A stretch of DNA of 64,000 bases from Shimia marina. Its GTDB lineage: Bacteria > Pseudomonadota > Alphaproteobacteria > Rhodobacterales > Rhodobacteraceae. Below the pieces are notes generated by a model, which had not been told where the DNA came from, did no database searches, and saw only the letters and a list, made by a program, of their open reading frames with translations. Numbering within the stretch: position 1 is the first letter of the stretch; every line of letters begins with the position of its first letter. The position numbers and the translations under genes were made by a program. The stretch covers positions 232,285 through 296,284 of the forward strand of contig NZ_CYPW01000006.1 in the NCBI RefSeq assembly GCF_001458175.1, in the 5' to 3' direction. Of this stretch, positions 45,875 to 54,767 are shown piece after piece.

Positions 45875-46666
45875 TTATGGGCGAATAAACTTTGCCCCTG
45901 TTGCGCTGCGATCCTGCAAAGACGCCGTGCCTGTCGCCTGAAAGGGCTCCGCCTCATGAGCTGCCAGAAGCTCAGGCAGGCTGTGATCCAGCGCGGCACC
46001 CAACGCCACTTTACTGCCCTTCAGATCCGCCTTGGCCGCAACCACGGACGCAATGCGCACCTGGTCGCGATCAAACACAAACACCGGTGCGCCGCTGCTG
46101 CCAAAATCGATATTGCAGGACAGCACATGCACCCCGCGCTGACGCCCCATCACTTGACACATCTCTTGCAAAGAGGGGGCTTCTGCGCGGCCAACCGCAT
46201 AAGACACCACACCGATCTGAGAGCCCTTGCGCAGCCCACCAGTGGTTTCAAATGGATCAATCGTCGTGTTGCGAACGGGGTGATGCAGCTCAAGAAGCGC
46301 CAGATCATTCTGAATATTCTCAGTCGATGCCGTATCCGACCGCGCATACTTCGGATGGACAGTCGCGCGCCGCACCGTGCGATAGGCTTCCGCACGCCCA
46401 TTGCGCCAGCCTGCCCGAAATTCAATTGCACCAATCGCATGGGGCGCACCGCTGCCTTTGGCAAACAAACAATGTGCCGCCGTCAACACCAGATCCGGCG
46501 CGATCAAAGTCCCGGTGCAAAATCCCCGCCCATCAATTTCCAGACGCCCAACCGCGCCCCATTGGCGGCTGTCTTCTCCGGTATCAAGACGGCGTAGTCC
46601 CGAATCCTGCGCAGCGGCAAAAGACGCCAAAAACATCGTGAACAGCACTGTAAAACGCAACAGCAT
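45875..46666 (-). CDS. secreted trypsin-like serine protease (copy 2)
   Basis: S1-family protease of 263 aa, clearly a paralogue of the gene downstream. Signal peptide LFTMFLASFAAAQ. Triad: H65 in VLTAAHCLF, D121 in QNDLALLELH, S191 in IDFGSSGAPVF. Both copies share GFCTxxLIAPD, the GSSGAPVFV motif and a C-terminal ATGAKFIRP-like ending (SGAKFVRP in the other). The shared ends point to tandem duplication. GGAG precedes the ATG. Probably periplasmic or exported. Confidence 0.9.
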   Translation of the reverse strand: MLLRFTVLFTMFLASFAAAQDSGLRRLDTGEDSRQWGAVGRLEIDGRGFCTGTLIAPDLVLTAAHCLFAKGSGAPHAIGAIEFRAGWRNGRAEAYRTVRRATVHPKYARSDTASTENIQNDLALLELHHPVRNTTIDPFETTGGLRKGSQIGVVSYAVGRAEAPSLQEMCQVMGRQRGVHVLSCNIDFGSSGAPVFVFDRDQVRIASVVAAKADLKGSKVALGAALDHSLPELLAAHEAEPFQATGTASLQDRSATGAKFIRP

Positions 46667-46815
46667 GGGATCTCCATCAGAAGGGGCTCTGGTTTGATTA
46701 ACCTTGATCTACCCCGAAGCTAAGGCGGAATTAGGGCAAGCCAACGCCCAATGATAGATCATTTCCCCATCCGCCAAGGTTCTGGGGCCGCTGGCAAGCG
46801 CGGAGACGAGGCGCT

Positions 46816-47526
46816 ATGGTATGCCCCATGACTCTGAACACGCTCTCCACCCAGTTTTCCACACTTGATGCCATCGCGGTTGCAGTGATTGTGCTTGCTT
46901 GGATCATCACAACGCATCTCATTGAGAACCCGCCGAAAAACCACCCGTCTGTGTCGCGCCTCATGGCATTCTATCGGCAGGAATGGATGGTACATTATGT
47001 GGAGCGCAACGTGCGGGTGTTTGATGCCCAAATCATGGGGAACCTACGCCAAAGCACAGCGTTCTTTGCCTCCTCCTCCATGATCGCCATTGGCGCTCTG
47101 GTGGCCTTGATTGGCAACACTGATCAAATAGCAGGCGTCACCCGTGACCTCACCCAAAGCGCAGAGCCGGCGCTGGTTTTGGAGCTCAAGCTGGTGCTTG
47201 TGCTGCTCTTCATCGGCAATGCCTTTCTGAAGTTTGTCTGGTCACATCGCCTGTTCGGCTATTGCTCGGTCCTGATGGCCGCTGTGCCCAATGACGCAGA
47301 GCACCCCGCAGCCCTGTCACGCGCTCAGAAAGCAGGTGCCATCAACATCACCGCCTCCCGCAGCTTCAACCGCGGGATCCGCGCGATATATTTTGCCTTG
47401 GCCGCCATCTGCTGGATTCTCGGGCCGCTGGCCCTGTTGTTGGCGGTGATGGTCACGGTGATCGTTCTGGGACGACGTGAATTCGCCTCCCAATCCAGAG
47501 CCGCGCTGCTGAAAGAGCCCCGTTAA
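46816..47526 (+). CDS. DUF599 membrane protein
   Basis: Membrane protein of 236 aa in the DUF599 family. Hydrophobic segments lie at about residues 16-34, 86-106, 126-150 and 195-222. The family's recognisable part is FFASSSMIAIGALVALIGN, followed by ELKLVLVLLFIGNAFLKFVWSHRLFGY. An in-frame ATG 12 bp downstream (46828) is an alternative start. It is convergent with rlmH and has no known function. Confidence 0.88.
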   Translation: MVCPMTLNTLSTQFSTLDAIAVAVIVLAWIITTHLIENPPKNHPSVSRLMAFYRQEWMVHYVERNVRVFDAQIMGNLRQSTAFFASSSMIAIGALVALIGNTDQIAGVTRDLTQSAEPALVLELKLVLVLLFIGNAFLKFVWSHRLFGYCSVLMAAVPNDAEHPAALSRAQKAGAINITASRSFNRGIRAIYFALAAICWILGPLALLLAVMVTVIVLGRREFASQSRAALLKEPR

Positions 47527-47553
47527 ACCGGCGTAATCTGCCTTGGTGCGCAG

Positions 47554-48030
47554 CTATACCCGGTGGTAGGGCGCGCCTGCCAGAATACTGGCCGCGCGGT
47601 AGAGCTGTTCGCTCAGCATCACGCGCACCAACATATGTGGCCAGACCATTTTGCCAAAGCTCAATTTGGCATCCACCCGCGCCCGCAAGCTCGGATCGAT
47701 CCCATCCGCACCGCCGATCACGAAAGCCAGATCGCTGCGCCCGTCATCGCGCCAACCAGAAATCTGTGTGGCAAAATCCGGGCTGCTCATCACCTTGCCA
47801 CGCTCATCCAGCGCACAGATGACGGCGCCTTTGGGGATCACCCCTTCCAGCAAGTTCGCCTCGGCAGCCATACCGCCGCCTTTGCGATCTTCAACCTCAT
47901 GCACCGCCACAGGCCCAAGCCCCAAGGCCCGGCCCGTGCGATCAAACCGCGTCAGGTAATCGTCAAGCAGGTCGCGCTCAGGGCCAGACCGGAGCCGGCC
48001 CACGGCGCAGATATGCACCTTCAGTGCCAT
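47554..48030 (-). CDS. rlmH: 23S rRNA (pseudouridine1915-N3)-methyltransferase
   Basis: SPOUT-family methyltransferase of 158 aa that methylates pseudouridine 1915 in helix 69 of 23S rRNA. The knot region shows LAFVIGGADGIDPSLRARVD and KMVWPHMLVRVMLSEQLYRA, ending ILAGAPYHRV, as in other RlmH proteins. It follows rsfS by 47 bp on the same strand, the conserved rsfS-rlmH pairing of ribosome genes. Confidence 0.97.
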   Translation of the reverse strand: MALKVHICAVGRLRSGPERDLLDDYLTRFDRTGRALGLGPVAVHEVEDRKGGGMAAEANLLEGVIPKGAVICALDERGKVMSSPDFATQISGWRDDGRSDLAFVIGGADGIDPSLRARVDAKLSFGKMVWPHMLVRVMLSEQLYRAASILAGAPYHRV

Positions 48031-48077
48031 ACGTTGTCCTTCCGGCTCTCCAGATCGTCAGAGGGCCGCCTGAAACT

Positions 48078-48473
48078 CTATGCGGAGCCGCCGGGGACCC
48101 ACATCTTTTCGAGTTGATAGAACTCGCGCACTTCAGGGCGGAAGATATGTACAATCACATCACCGGTATCGACCAGAACCCAATCCCCTGTGTCCTTGCC
48201 TTCCACTTTCGCGGCGCGGCCAAACTCATGTTTGAGACGTTCCACCAGTTTTTCGGCAAGCGCCACAACCTGACGCGAAGAGCGCCCGGAGCAGATCACC
48301 ATATAATCGCCAATCGACGTTTTGCCGCGCAGATCAATCTGCGCCACGTCTTCAGCTTTATCTTCATCCAGTGAGGTGAGGATACGGGCAAGCAGTGCCT
48401 CGCTTGTCGCATCCGAAGAGTCCGACGTCACAATCGGACCTGTGTCAGCAGCATTTGCCACGTCAGTGTTCAA
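48078..48473 (-). CDS. rsfS: ribosome silencing factor
   Basis: RsfS/Iojap protein that binds uL14 and keeps ribosomal subunits apart during starvation, about 131 aa. Core: VAQIDLRGKTSIGDYMVICSGRSSRQV, split here by position, then GDWVLVDTGDVIVHIFRPEVREFYQLEKMW. The N-terminus is uncertain: no ATG is present. An AAGGAGG at 48494-48488 points to a TTG at 48473 (14 bases) or, less likely, CTG at 48479. A GTG at 48503 would put the binding site inside the gene, and a GTG at 48461 is too far. It lies directly upstream of rlmH. Confidence 0.9.
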   Translation of the reverse strand: MNTDVANAADTGPIVTSDSSDATSEALLARILTSLDEDKAEDVAQIDLRGKTSIGDYMVICSGRSSRQVVALAEKLVERLKHEFGRAAKVEGKDTGDWVLVDTGDVIVHIFRPEVREFYQLEKMWVPGGSA

Positions 48474-48742
48474 AGACAGAAGTCTGCCCTCCTTGTAGCG
48501 CACCCGTCAGCCCCGGTGCCGGGCATAAATTCAAGATAGCACCGGTTGGACGTTTTCTCAACGAAAGGCAAGATGGATTCCGCAAAACCCTTAAAAATCG
48601 CGTATTTTCCATGCGCCAAAGACAGAAATCTCCATCGCGCCATCGCCCTCCAAGATATGTTGAGGCATTGCAGCTCCAATTGCTGCGGGGCAAAATCTCG
48701 CAATGGCACTCATTTTCTGCCCCCATCGGCCTCGGAAAAACG

Positions 48743-50185
48743 TTAAGGCATTGATGGGCGCGGGGTGTCCTCGGCCTCCTGGAGTACCCGCACCTCGCGT
48801 TGCGGGAACGGCAGTGAAATGCCCTCTGCCTGAAACGCATCCCAAAGCGCCAGATATACATTGCCCCGGATGTTGGTCAGCCCACCCGTCGGGTCCTTGA
48901 TCCAGAACCGCAGAATGTAATCCACGCTGCTGTCTCCAAAACTCACAATATGGCAGACAGGCGTATTGGGATAGGTCAGAACGCGCTCAACAGATTTGGC
49001 CGCCTCCACCGCCACTCTGCGCACCTGATGCGGATCATCACCGTAAGCCGTGCCAAAGTAGATATCGAGCCGCACATAGGTGTTGGAATGAGACCAATTC
49101 ACCACCTGATTGGTGATCAAATCCTCATTCGGTATCAAAAACTCGCGCCCGTCCCTTGTCACCACACTGACGTAGCGCGCGCCCAAAGAGTTAATCCAGC
49201 CAAAGGTTTCTCCAAGCGAGATCACATCACCGGGCTTGATAGACTTGTCCATCAGAATGATCAGCCCGGACACAAGGTTAGACACCACCTTTTGGAGGCC
49301 AAAGCCAAGCCCCACGCCAATAAAACCGGTCAGAAACGCCAGTCCCTTGAGGTCAAACCCAATGATGCGCAAACCAATAAAAAAGGCAGCACTGTAGAAA
49401 AACACTTGTAACAGCTTGCCAAACAGAACCCGCATGGAGGGCGATATGTCTTCACTGCGCATCAGCCGTGCATCGGCCTGACGGGAGGCCAGCCGCGTGA
49501 GTGCGAAGGTCACGCCCAGCATCAAAATCGCCTGCGCAATCATCCAAAGCGAAATCCGGGTTTCGCCAAACACCAATGCCATACTGTCCATCAACAAGAC
49601 GGCATCGTCACGCAGCCCCGTCAGCACCAAAGTGACCCAGATCCAAGCGCCATATCTCAGAAAAGCGCGGAGCGTGGTGTTCTGCACCACCCGAAGCACC
49701 ACAACAACCACCAGCCAGGCCAATGCCAGATTGGCAAGCCCAACCAGAAGGTAGGAACGGCTCGGCCAGGTAGCCGCGCGCATCCCCCACACGGTGAACC
49801 AGATCAACACATTGAAAATAAACAGCGCCATGCGCCGATGCATCATCATGGCATAGCGATAACGCCATTTCGGCCATCCCTCGCGCGTCTTCAGCCAAGC
49901 GTAAAACCGCGGCTTGAAAACAAAAGCCAATCCATAGGCCACTGCTATGAGGACCAGCGCGATCACCACCTGATAAGCCGCCCAAGGGCGCAACAGGCTC
50001 TCGGAGAAATCCACCAACCGCGCCCATATGCCCAGCGCGATCTCGGTTGTTTCGGTGCTATCTTGCGGAACGTCCGTATCAGGCACGTGGCGCTCGGCGC
50101 CTGCGATACGATCCAACTCGGTTTCGTCCGTCGCCGCAGAGGGATCAACGGCATCGGCGGCGGATGTCTGGAGCTCTTCTTCCAT
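48743..50185 (-). CDS. MscS family mechanosensitive ion channel
   Basis: Mechanosensitive channel protein of 480 aa, a mid-size MscS homologue. An acidic N-terminal leader (about 1-55) is followed by five or so membrane segments. The pore-lining helix region LAFLTGFIGVGLGFGLQKVV (about residues 285-305) with following SGLIILMDKSIKPGDVISLG is the MscS signature, then the beta domain (SLGARYVSVVTRDGREFLIP) and a C-terminal vestibule. It should release osmolytes on hypo-osmotic shock. Regulation is not evident. Confidence 0.95.
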   Translation of the reverse strand: MEEELQTSAADAVDPSAATDETELDRIAGAERHVPDTDVPQDSTETTEIALGIWARLVDFSESLLRPWAAYQVVIALVLIAVAYGLAFVFKPRFYAWLKTREGWPKWRYRYAMMMHRRMALFIFNVLIWFTVWGMRAATWPSRSYLLVGLANLALAWLVVVVVLRVVQNTTLRAFLRYGAWIWVTLVLTGLRDDAVLLMDSMALVFGETRISLWMIAQAILMLGVTFALTRLASRQADARLMRSEDISPSMRVLFGKLLQVFFYSAAFFIGLRIIGFDLKGLAFLTGFIGVGLGFGLQKVVSNLVSGLIILMDKSIKPGDVISLGETFGWINSLGARYVSVVTRDGREFLIPNEDLITNQVVNWSHSNTYVRLDIYFGTAYGDDPHQVRRVAVEAAKSVERVLTYPNTPVCHIVSFGDSSVDYILRFWIKDPTGGLTNIRGNVYLALWDAFQAEGISLPFPQREVRVLQEAEDTPRPSMP

Positions 50186-50297
50186 GCATCATCCTTGCAC
50201 GTGGCCCTGCGTCGAGGCAACGCAGCATTCTGCACCCTGCGTCACTTCTCTGTGGCTTCTGCTTGAAGGAATCCGCCTGTCCGTGTACTGGGATCAT

Positions 50298-50384
50298 ATG
50301 AAACGCATCTACGACATCTCTGACCGCGCCTTTTTGCCATGGCGATTCTTTGGTCAGTCGAAATCCGTCGTCGCCGCGCTATGA
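50298..50384 (+). CDS. possible 28-aa leader peptide upstream of leuC
   Basis: A short reading frame encodes MKRIYDISDRAFLPWRFFGQ followed by SKSVVAAL, ending with a rare CTA Leu codon directly before the stop. It lies 74 bp upstream of leuC on the same strand and just before a terminator-like hairpin. Its ribosome binding site is weak (GGGAT). It is not rich in Leu codons, so it is not a classical leu leader. The position relative to competing stems makes a regulatory role possible but unproven. Confidence 0.3.
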   Translation: MKRIYDISDRAFLPWRFFGQSKSVVAAL

Positions 50385-50412
50385 GCTTGCGGCGCAGCAT
50401 TGCTGCGCCTTT
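50372..50412 (+). promoter_or_regulatory. candidate attenuator: competing hairpins ahead of leuC
   Basis: GGCGCAG/CTGCGCC (50391-50409, with extra pairing in the loop) is followed by TTTCT and looks like a weak intrinsic terminator. A second stem, CGCCGC (50372-50377) with GCGGCG (50389-50394), shares bases with its left arm, so the two are mutually exclusive. The left arm of the alternative stem lies inside the last codons of the small frame at 50298-50384. Upstream transcription comes only from the leuC side, as the neighbouring gene points the other way. Confidence 0.4.
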
Positions 50413-50458
50413 CTGACAGCCATTTCTTCTAGCTATACAAACAGAATGGAGAGGACCA

Positions 50459-51865
50459 ATGTCCCCCAAAACGCTCTATGATAAGATCTGGGATGCCCAT
50501 GTCGCCCACGAAGCTGACGATGGCACCTGCCTGCTTTATATTGACCGTCACCTTGTTCACGAAGTGACCAGCCCGCAGGCGTTTGAAGGCCTGCGCATGG
50601 CGGGACGCAAGGTGCGTGCGCCAGAAAAAACCATTGCCGTGCCGGATCACAACGTCCCCACCACGGCGGGTCGCGAAGACCCTGCGCAGATGACCGAAGA
50701 ATCGCGCATTCAGGTTGAGGCGCTGGACAAAAACGCCAAAGAGTTTGGCGTGCATTACTATCCGGTGTCTGACGTACGTCAGGGCATCGTGCACATCGTT
50801 GGCCCGGAAAACGGCTGGACCCTGCCGGGCATGACTGTGGTCTGTGGCGACAGCCACACCGCGACCCACGGCGCATTTGGCGCGCTGGCGCATGGCATCG
50901 GCACCTCTGAGGTGGAGCACGTGCTCGCCACCCAGACGCTGATCCAGAAAAAATCCAAAAACATGAAGGTGGAGATCACCGGCAAGCTGAAGCCGGGCGT
51001 GACCGCCAAGGACATCACACTGGCTGTGATTGGTGAAACCGGCACCGGTGGCGGCACAGGCTATGTCATTGAATATTGTGGTGAGGCCATCCGCGATCTG
51101 TCCATGGAAGGCCGCATGACAGTCTGTAACATGGCCATTGAGGGCGGCGCCCGTGCCGGTCTGATCGCCCCAGACGAAACCACCTTTGACTATTGCAAAG
51201 GCCGCCCACACGCTCCGAAGGCGGGTGCTTGGGAGCAGGCGCTGGAGTATTGGAAAACGCTCTACACCGACGAAGGCGCACATTTCGATAAAGTGGTGAC
51301 CCTGAAGGGCGAAGACATTCAGCCGGTTGTGACCTGGGGCACCAGCCCGGAAGATGTACTGCCGATCACTGGTGTTGTGCCTGCGCCAGAAGATTTTGAA
51401 GGCGGCAAGGTCGAAGCTGCGCGTCGCTCCATTGAGTATATGGGTCTGACCCCGGGCCAGAAGCTGACCGACATCGAGATCGACACCGTCTTCATCGGCT
51501 CCTGCACCAACGGTCGCATCGAAGACATGCGTGCCGCCGCCGAAGTGCTGAAGGGTAAGAAGATCAAGGAAGGCATGCGCGCCATGATCGTGCCGGGCTC
51601 TGGCCTTGTACGCGCACAGGCCGAAGAAGAAGGTCTGGCGGATATCTTCCGTGAGGCGGGCTTTGAATGGCGTCTGGCAGGCTGCTCCATGTGTCTGGCA
51701 ATGAACCCCGATCAGCTGTCTGAGAACGAGCGTTGCGCCTCCACCTCAAACCGCAACTTCGAAGGCCGTCAGGGCTATAAGGGCCGCACACACCTTGTGT
51801 CCCCAGCCATGGCCGCAGCTGCCGCACTCACCGGCAAGCTCACCGACATTCGCGAGCTGATGTAA
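50459..51865 (+). CDS. leuC: 3-isopropylmalate dehydratase large subunit
   Basis: [4Fe-4S] hydro-lyase subunit of leucine synthesis, 468 aa, isomerising 2- to 3-isopropylmalate with LeuD. Cluster ligands appear in [12 protein letters not shown] and [14 protein letters not shown], and the substrate loop shows [28 protein letters not shown] precedes the ATG. It is followed by leuD after 12 bp. The upstream region has a candidate leader peptide and hairpin that may control it. Confidence 0.98.
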   Translation: MSPKTLYDKIWDAHVAHEADDGTCLLYIDRHLVHEVTSPQAFEGLRMAGRKVRAPEKTIAVPDHNVPTTAGREDPAQMTEESRIQVEALDKNAKEFGVHYYPVSDVRQGIVHIVGPENGWTLPGMTVVCGDSHTATHGAFGALAHGIGTSEVEHVLATQTLIQKKSKNMKVEITGKLKPGVTAKDITLAVIGETGTGGGTGYVIEYCGEAIRDLSMEGRMTVCNMAIEGGARAGLIAPDETTFDYCKGRPHAPKAGAWEQALEYWKTLYTDEGAHFDKVVTLKGEDIQPVVTWGTSPEDVLPITGVVPAPEDFEGGKVEAARRSIEYMGLTPGQKLTDIEIDTVFIGSCTNGRIEDMRAAAEVLKGKKIKEGMRAMIVPGSGLVRAQAEEEGLADIFREAGFEWRLAGCSMCLAMNPDQLSENERCASTSNRNFEGRQGYKGRTHLVSPAMAAAAALTGKLTDIRELM

Positions 51866-51877
51866 GGAGCCAGCGTT

Positions 51878-52483
51878 ATGAAAAAATTCGAAACCTTTTC
51901 CGGTATCGCAGCGCCCATGCCGCTGGTGAATATCGACACCGACATGATCATCCCCAAGCGCTTTCTGAAGTCGATCCAGCGGACCGGCTTTGGTGTGAGC
52001 CTGTTTGATGAGATGCGCTACAATCGCGACGGCACGGAGATCCCGGATTTCGTCCTGAACAAAGCGCAGTATCGCGAGGCTCAGATCCTGATCGCGGGTG
52101 ACAACTTCGGCTGTGGCTCTTCGCGTGAGCACGCGCCATGGGCGCTGGATGATTTTGGCATCAAGGTGATTGTCTCCACCTCTTTTGCCGACATCTTCTT
52201 CAACAACAGCTTCAAGAACGGCATGCTGCCCATCGCGCTGCCACAAGAGCAGGTTGATATCCTGATGGCCGATGCGGAAAAAGGTGCCAACGCGCGCATG
52301 ACCGTTGATCTGGAAGCCCAAGAGATCACAACGTCGGATGGCGAAGTGATCAAGTTCGAAGTGGACGCCTTCAAAAAGCACTGCCTGCTGAACGGTTTGG
52401 ATGACATTGGCCTGACCATGGAGAAAGAAACCTCCATCGACGCTTATGAAGCCAAGGCCGGCGCAGAGCGCCCTTGGGTCTGA
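51878..52483 (+). CDS. leuD: 3-isopropylmalate dehydratase small subunit
   Basis: Swivelling-domain subunit of isopropylmalate isomerase, 201 aa. Motifs: [17 protein letters not shown] near the N-terminus, [17 protein letters not shown] (about residues 73-90) and [26 protein letters not shown] precedes the ATG. It forms a heterodimer with LeuC, encoded immediately upstream. A strong terminator follows after 18 bp, so leuB, 4 kb further on, is not in the same transcript. Confidence 0.98.
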   Translation: MKKFETFSGIAAPMPLVNIDTDMIIPKRFLKSIQRTGFGVSLFDEMRYNRDGTEIPDFVLNKAQYREAQILIAGDNFGCGSSREHAPWALDDFGIKVIVSTSFADIFFNNSFKNGMLPIALPQEQVDILMADAEKGANARMTVDLEAQEITTSDGEVIKFEVDAFKKHCLLNGLDDIGLTMEKETSIDAYEAKAGAERPWV

Positions 52484-52501
52484 CCTAAGTTTAAGTCAAT
52501 C

Positions 52502-52537
52502 AAACGCGGCGCCCCCGATGCGCCGCGTTTTTTCTTT
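52502..52537 (+). terminator. Rho-independent terminator of leuCD
   Basis: A perfect 11-bp stem AAACGCGGCGC/GCGCCGCGTTT around a seven-base loop, followed by TTTCTTTT. It ends only about 11 bp before the start of the next gene. Confidence 0.93.
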
Positions 52538-52548
52538 TGGAGGGGGCG

Positions 52549-53079
52549 ATGCGCCTAAACACGGCCTCTTTTGAAACCAGCCGCCTCTTGGTGCGCGCGT
52601 GTCGGCTGCAAGATGCTTCGGCCCTCACCAATCTGATGACACCTTCGATCAGCAAGTGGGTGGCCGCCTGGCCCACACCGCTCACCCTTGAAGCGACAAA
52701 GTCCATTCTCACCGCCGCCATCAATGCAGCACAAGACGGGTTGGCTTTCGGCGCAGTTGTTATTGCAAAAGACACTCAGCACATCATCGGCTGGTGCAAA
52801 TTGGACATTTCAGAAAGCCATGCCGAACTTGGCTACTGGATTGGCGAAGCTTATCAACGAAACGGCTTTGCTTTAGAGCTTTCGCAAGGTGCGATTGCCT
52901 TTACATTTGAAGACCTAAAACTTGACGTGCTGCGTGCTGGCGCGCAGGTCGAAAACATCGGTTCCCTCGCCCTGCTTAAGAAATTGGGCATGACCCGGCA
53001 AAATCAGCAATCTGTCTGGGCACCAGCCCGCAAACGCTTCGAAATGTGCGAATTTTGGAGCCTTACCTCTACGACATAG
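52549..53079 (+). CDS. GNAT family N-acetyltransferase
   Basis: Acetyltransferase of 176 aa of the RimJ/RimL (ribosomal-protein or small-molecule) type. N-terminus FETSRLLVRACRLQDASALT is the family beta-1 motif. AELGYWIGEAYQRNGFALEL is the acetyl-CoA loop region, and LRAGAQVENIGSLALLKKLGM is the closing helix. GGAGGGGG precedes the ATG at 52549. It lies in the same direction as leuD behind a strong terminator and may depend on read-through or a promoter within the hairpin region. Substrate unknown. Confidence 0.9.
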   Translation: MRLNTASFETSRLLVRACRLQDASALTNLMTPSISKWVAAWPTPLTLEATKSILTAAINAAQDGLAFGAVVIAKDTQHIIGWCKLDISESHAELGYWIGEAYQRNGFALELSQGAIAFTFEDLKLDVLRAGAQVENIGSLALLKKLGMTRQNQQSVWAPARKRFEMCEFWSLTSTT

Positions 53080-53122
53080 GGCGGCGCATCCAATGCCCGC
53101 CACCCATCTTATTTGCCCGATT

Positions 53123-54337
53123 TTATTGCGCAGGCACGGCAGCCCGTGTGCCCTCGCGCCGCATATGTTTGCTGTTCAGTTTCAGAACCAGCCAGATCAT
53201 CGTCACCTGCATCCCAACGGCCACCGCAGAAATGAGCAGATAGATCAAAGAAAACTTCTCCACGAGACCGCTCGCCACAAGCCCTTTGTTGAGCCAGAAA
53301 TGCAGCATCACCGAGAGGGCAACCCCAGGACAAACCAGCGCATAAGACCCAGCGGACAGACCAGGCCCCGTCACAAATTTGGAAACATAGCCAAACCTGC
53401 GCAGCACAGTCAGCCCAAGCGCCAGAATGGCAAGCTGCACCATCAGCAACGTGGTCAGCAACGACAGCGTTTCGCCTGCGCCACCGTGCACGTCAAAATG
53501 CACATGCAGGCCATGGCTCTGACGCAGCCAGGCGATTGTGACAACGGTGATCAGCGGCACGATCACCAAAAGCGTTGGCGCAGATTCGGCTGACGCCCCA
53601 TGTTCCATCATCGCGCGCAATCCAAGGATCACATTGGCCACCGCCAACAGCAGCGCAACAACGATGAAAAAGCTAGACAGGATAAAAGAAACCCCCACCG
53701 TCAGCGCGACCGAGCTCATCGCTGCCGGAGCGGCCATGCCCACCCCAACCATTGCAAATGCAAAAGCCGGAAGGACCTGTGCAAAACTGTTATTTGTCGA
53801 GCAGTCAAATCCCCCCTTGATCAGCACACGACCAAAGAAGTCGCGCATGATCAAAAGCCCATATCCTCCGATCAGCAAAAAGGCGACCATCGCCATGGGG
53901 AAGAGGAACTCCACCACAGTCCACAGCCCGGGGACAAAGACCAACCCAAGGATAAATCCTCCATTCACCACCATGGCCAGAGCAAGTGGGATGGCCATCA
54001 GCTGCGTTTCGGCGTTGGATCTGCGCAAAGCGTCATAGGCTTCGGACAGGCGGAAAGCTGACAGGCTGCGCAGATTCCAGATCAACGATTTGATCAACAA
54101 GACCGCAAATCCAGCAATGCCCAGCATCGCAACAACAATCGCAACTTTCAAAGCCAGCGGACCATCACCAAAGGCGGCCATGATGTCTTCAAATATCGGG
54201 ACGGGCTGGTTTGGATGTGGCACCCAGAACATCATAAACATGAAAAACGTCACCATCAGGCCACCCGCTCCGAGGGTTGCCAAAAAATACAAAGGTGAAT
54301 ACGGCGGGCGCTCTTGCAGCGATGCGGGTTGTGTCAT
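53123..54337 (-). CDS. multi-pass membrane protein, possibly TsoY-like
   Basis: Integral membrane protein of 404 aa with about ten hydrophobic segments and no cofactor motif I know. Features: YFLATLGAGGLMVTFFMFMM at the start, a GFDCSTNNSFAQVLPAFAFA stretch around residue 190, and a C-terminal basic tail. Layout recalls tellurite/SLAC-type carriers, and some Rhodobacteraceae relatives carry a 'TsoY' label that I cannot verify here. No in-frame stop suggests selenocysteine: the Cys in GFDC is a plain Cys codon. AAGGAAA precedes the ATG at 54337. It is convergent with the GNAT gene. Confidence 0.75.
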   Translation of the reverse strand: MTQPASLQERPPYSPLYFLATLGAGGLMVTFFMFMMFWVPHPNQPVPIFEDIMAAFGDGPLALKVAIVVAMLGIAGFAVLLIKSLIWNLRSLSAFRLSEAYDALRRSNAETQLMAIPLALAMVVNGGFILGLVFVPGLWTVVEFLFPMAMVAFLLIGGYGLLIMRDFFGRVLIKGGFDCSTNNSFAQVLPAFAFAMVGVGMAAPAAMSSVALTVGVSFILSSFFIVVALLLAVANVILGLRAMMEHGASAESAPTLLVIVPLITVVTIAWLRQSHGLHVHFDVHGGAGETLSLLTTLLMVQLAILALGLTVLRRFGYVSKFVTGPGLSAGSYALVCPGVALSVMLHFWLNKGLVASGLVEKFSLIYLLISAVAVGMQVTMIWLVLKLNSKHMRREGTRAAVPAQ

Positions 54338-54767
54338 GGCATTTCCTTTAACATTCCAAAATAGGAATATGAATTTCAGCCCTCGCACCTTGACCCAAAT
54401 CAATACACATTCGAATTAATGAATGCTTTTGGCGTAAATTCTGGCAAAACTGTGGCGCGCGACTTTCCACGGCTCATGGATAGAATCGCGTTACGCTGAA
54501 AGACAAATAGGCCCTCAAACTCCGATAGAAGCCTGAAAAACATGCACCTTCTTGAAGCTTTCATTGATGCAATCGCGCACCAGTCTCCCTGCTGCAACGA
54601 GGAAACTCCGTGAAATTCCAAACAAATCCTTGAGACCACGCCACAACCAATGCCACAATAAGGCATAAATGAGGCACTCCGCCCCAAGGCGGGATCAAGT
54701 TGGAACAAGATCGCGGGTTCGTCAGAGACCACATAATCGCGGCATCCGGTTTGAAAGGGTTAGAGCA
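54338..54767. other. 430-bp gap holding divergent promoters, no sure gene
   Basis: Between the membrane protein gene (minus) and the next plus-strand gene I see no convincing gene. A 110-codon minus-strand frame (54400-54732, GTG start) has no recognisable domain, is Cys- and Ser-rich, and has no ribosome binding site. The stretch 54350-54420 is A/T-rich, as expected of a promoter region. I see no repeat or operator. Confidence 0.35.

Noticed and set aside
48470-48742. Short minus-strand frames between mscS and rsfS
   Set aside because: Several overlapping frames exist in all phases, none with a ribosome binding site or recognisable sequence; the gap is more likely promoter DNA.
53123-54337. 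Selenocysteine readthrough in the membrane protein
   Set aside because: The frame is uninterrupted and the candidate position is encoded by a normal Cys codon.
54400-54732. 110-codon minus-strand frame in the gap before the hypothetical membrane protein
   Set aside because: GTG start without ribosome binding site, odd Cys/Ser-rich composition, no domain; mentioned only as part of the gap.
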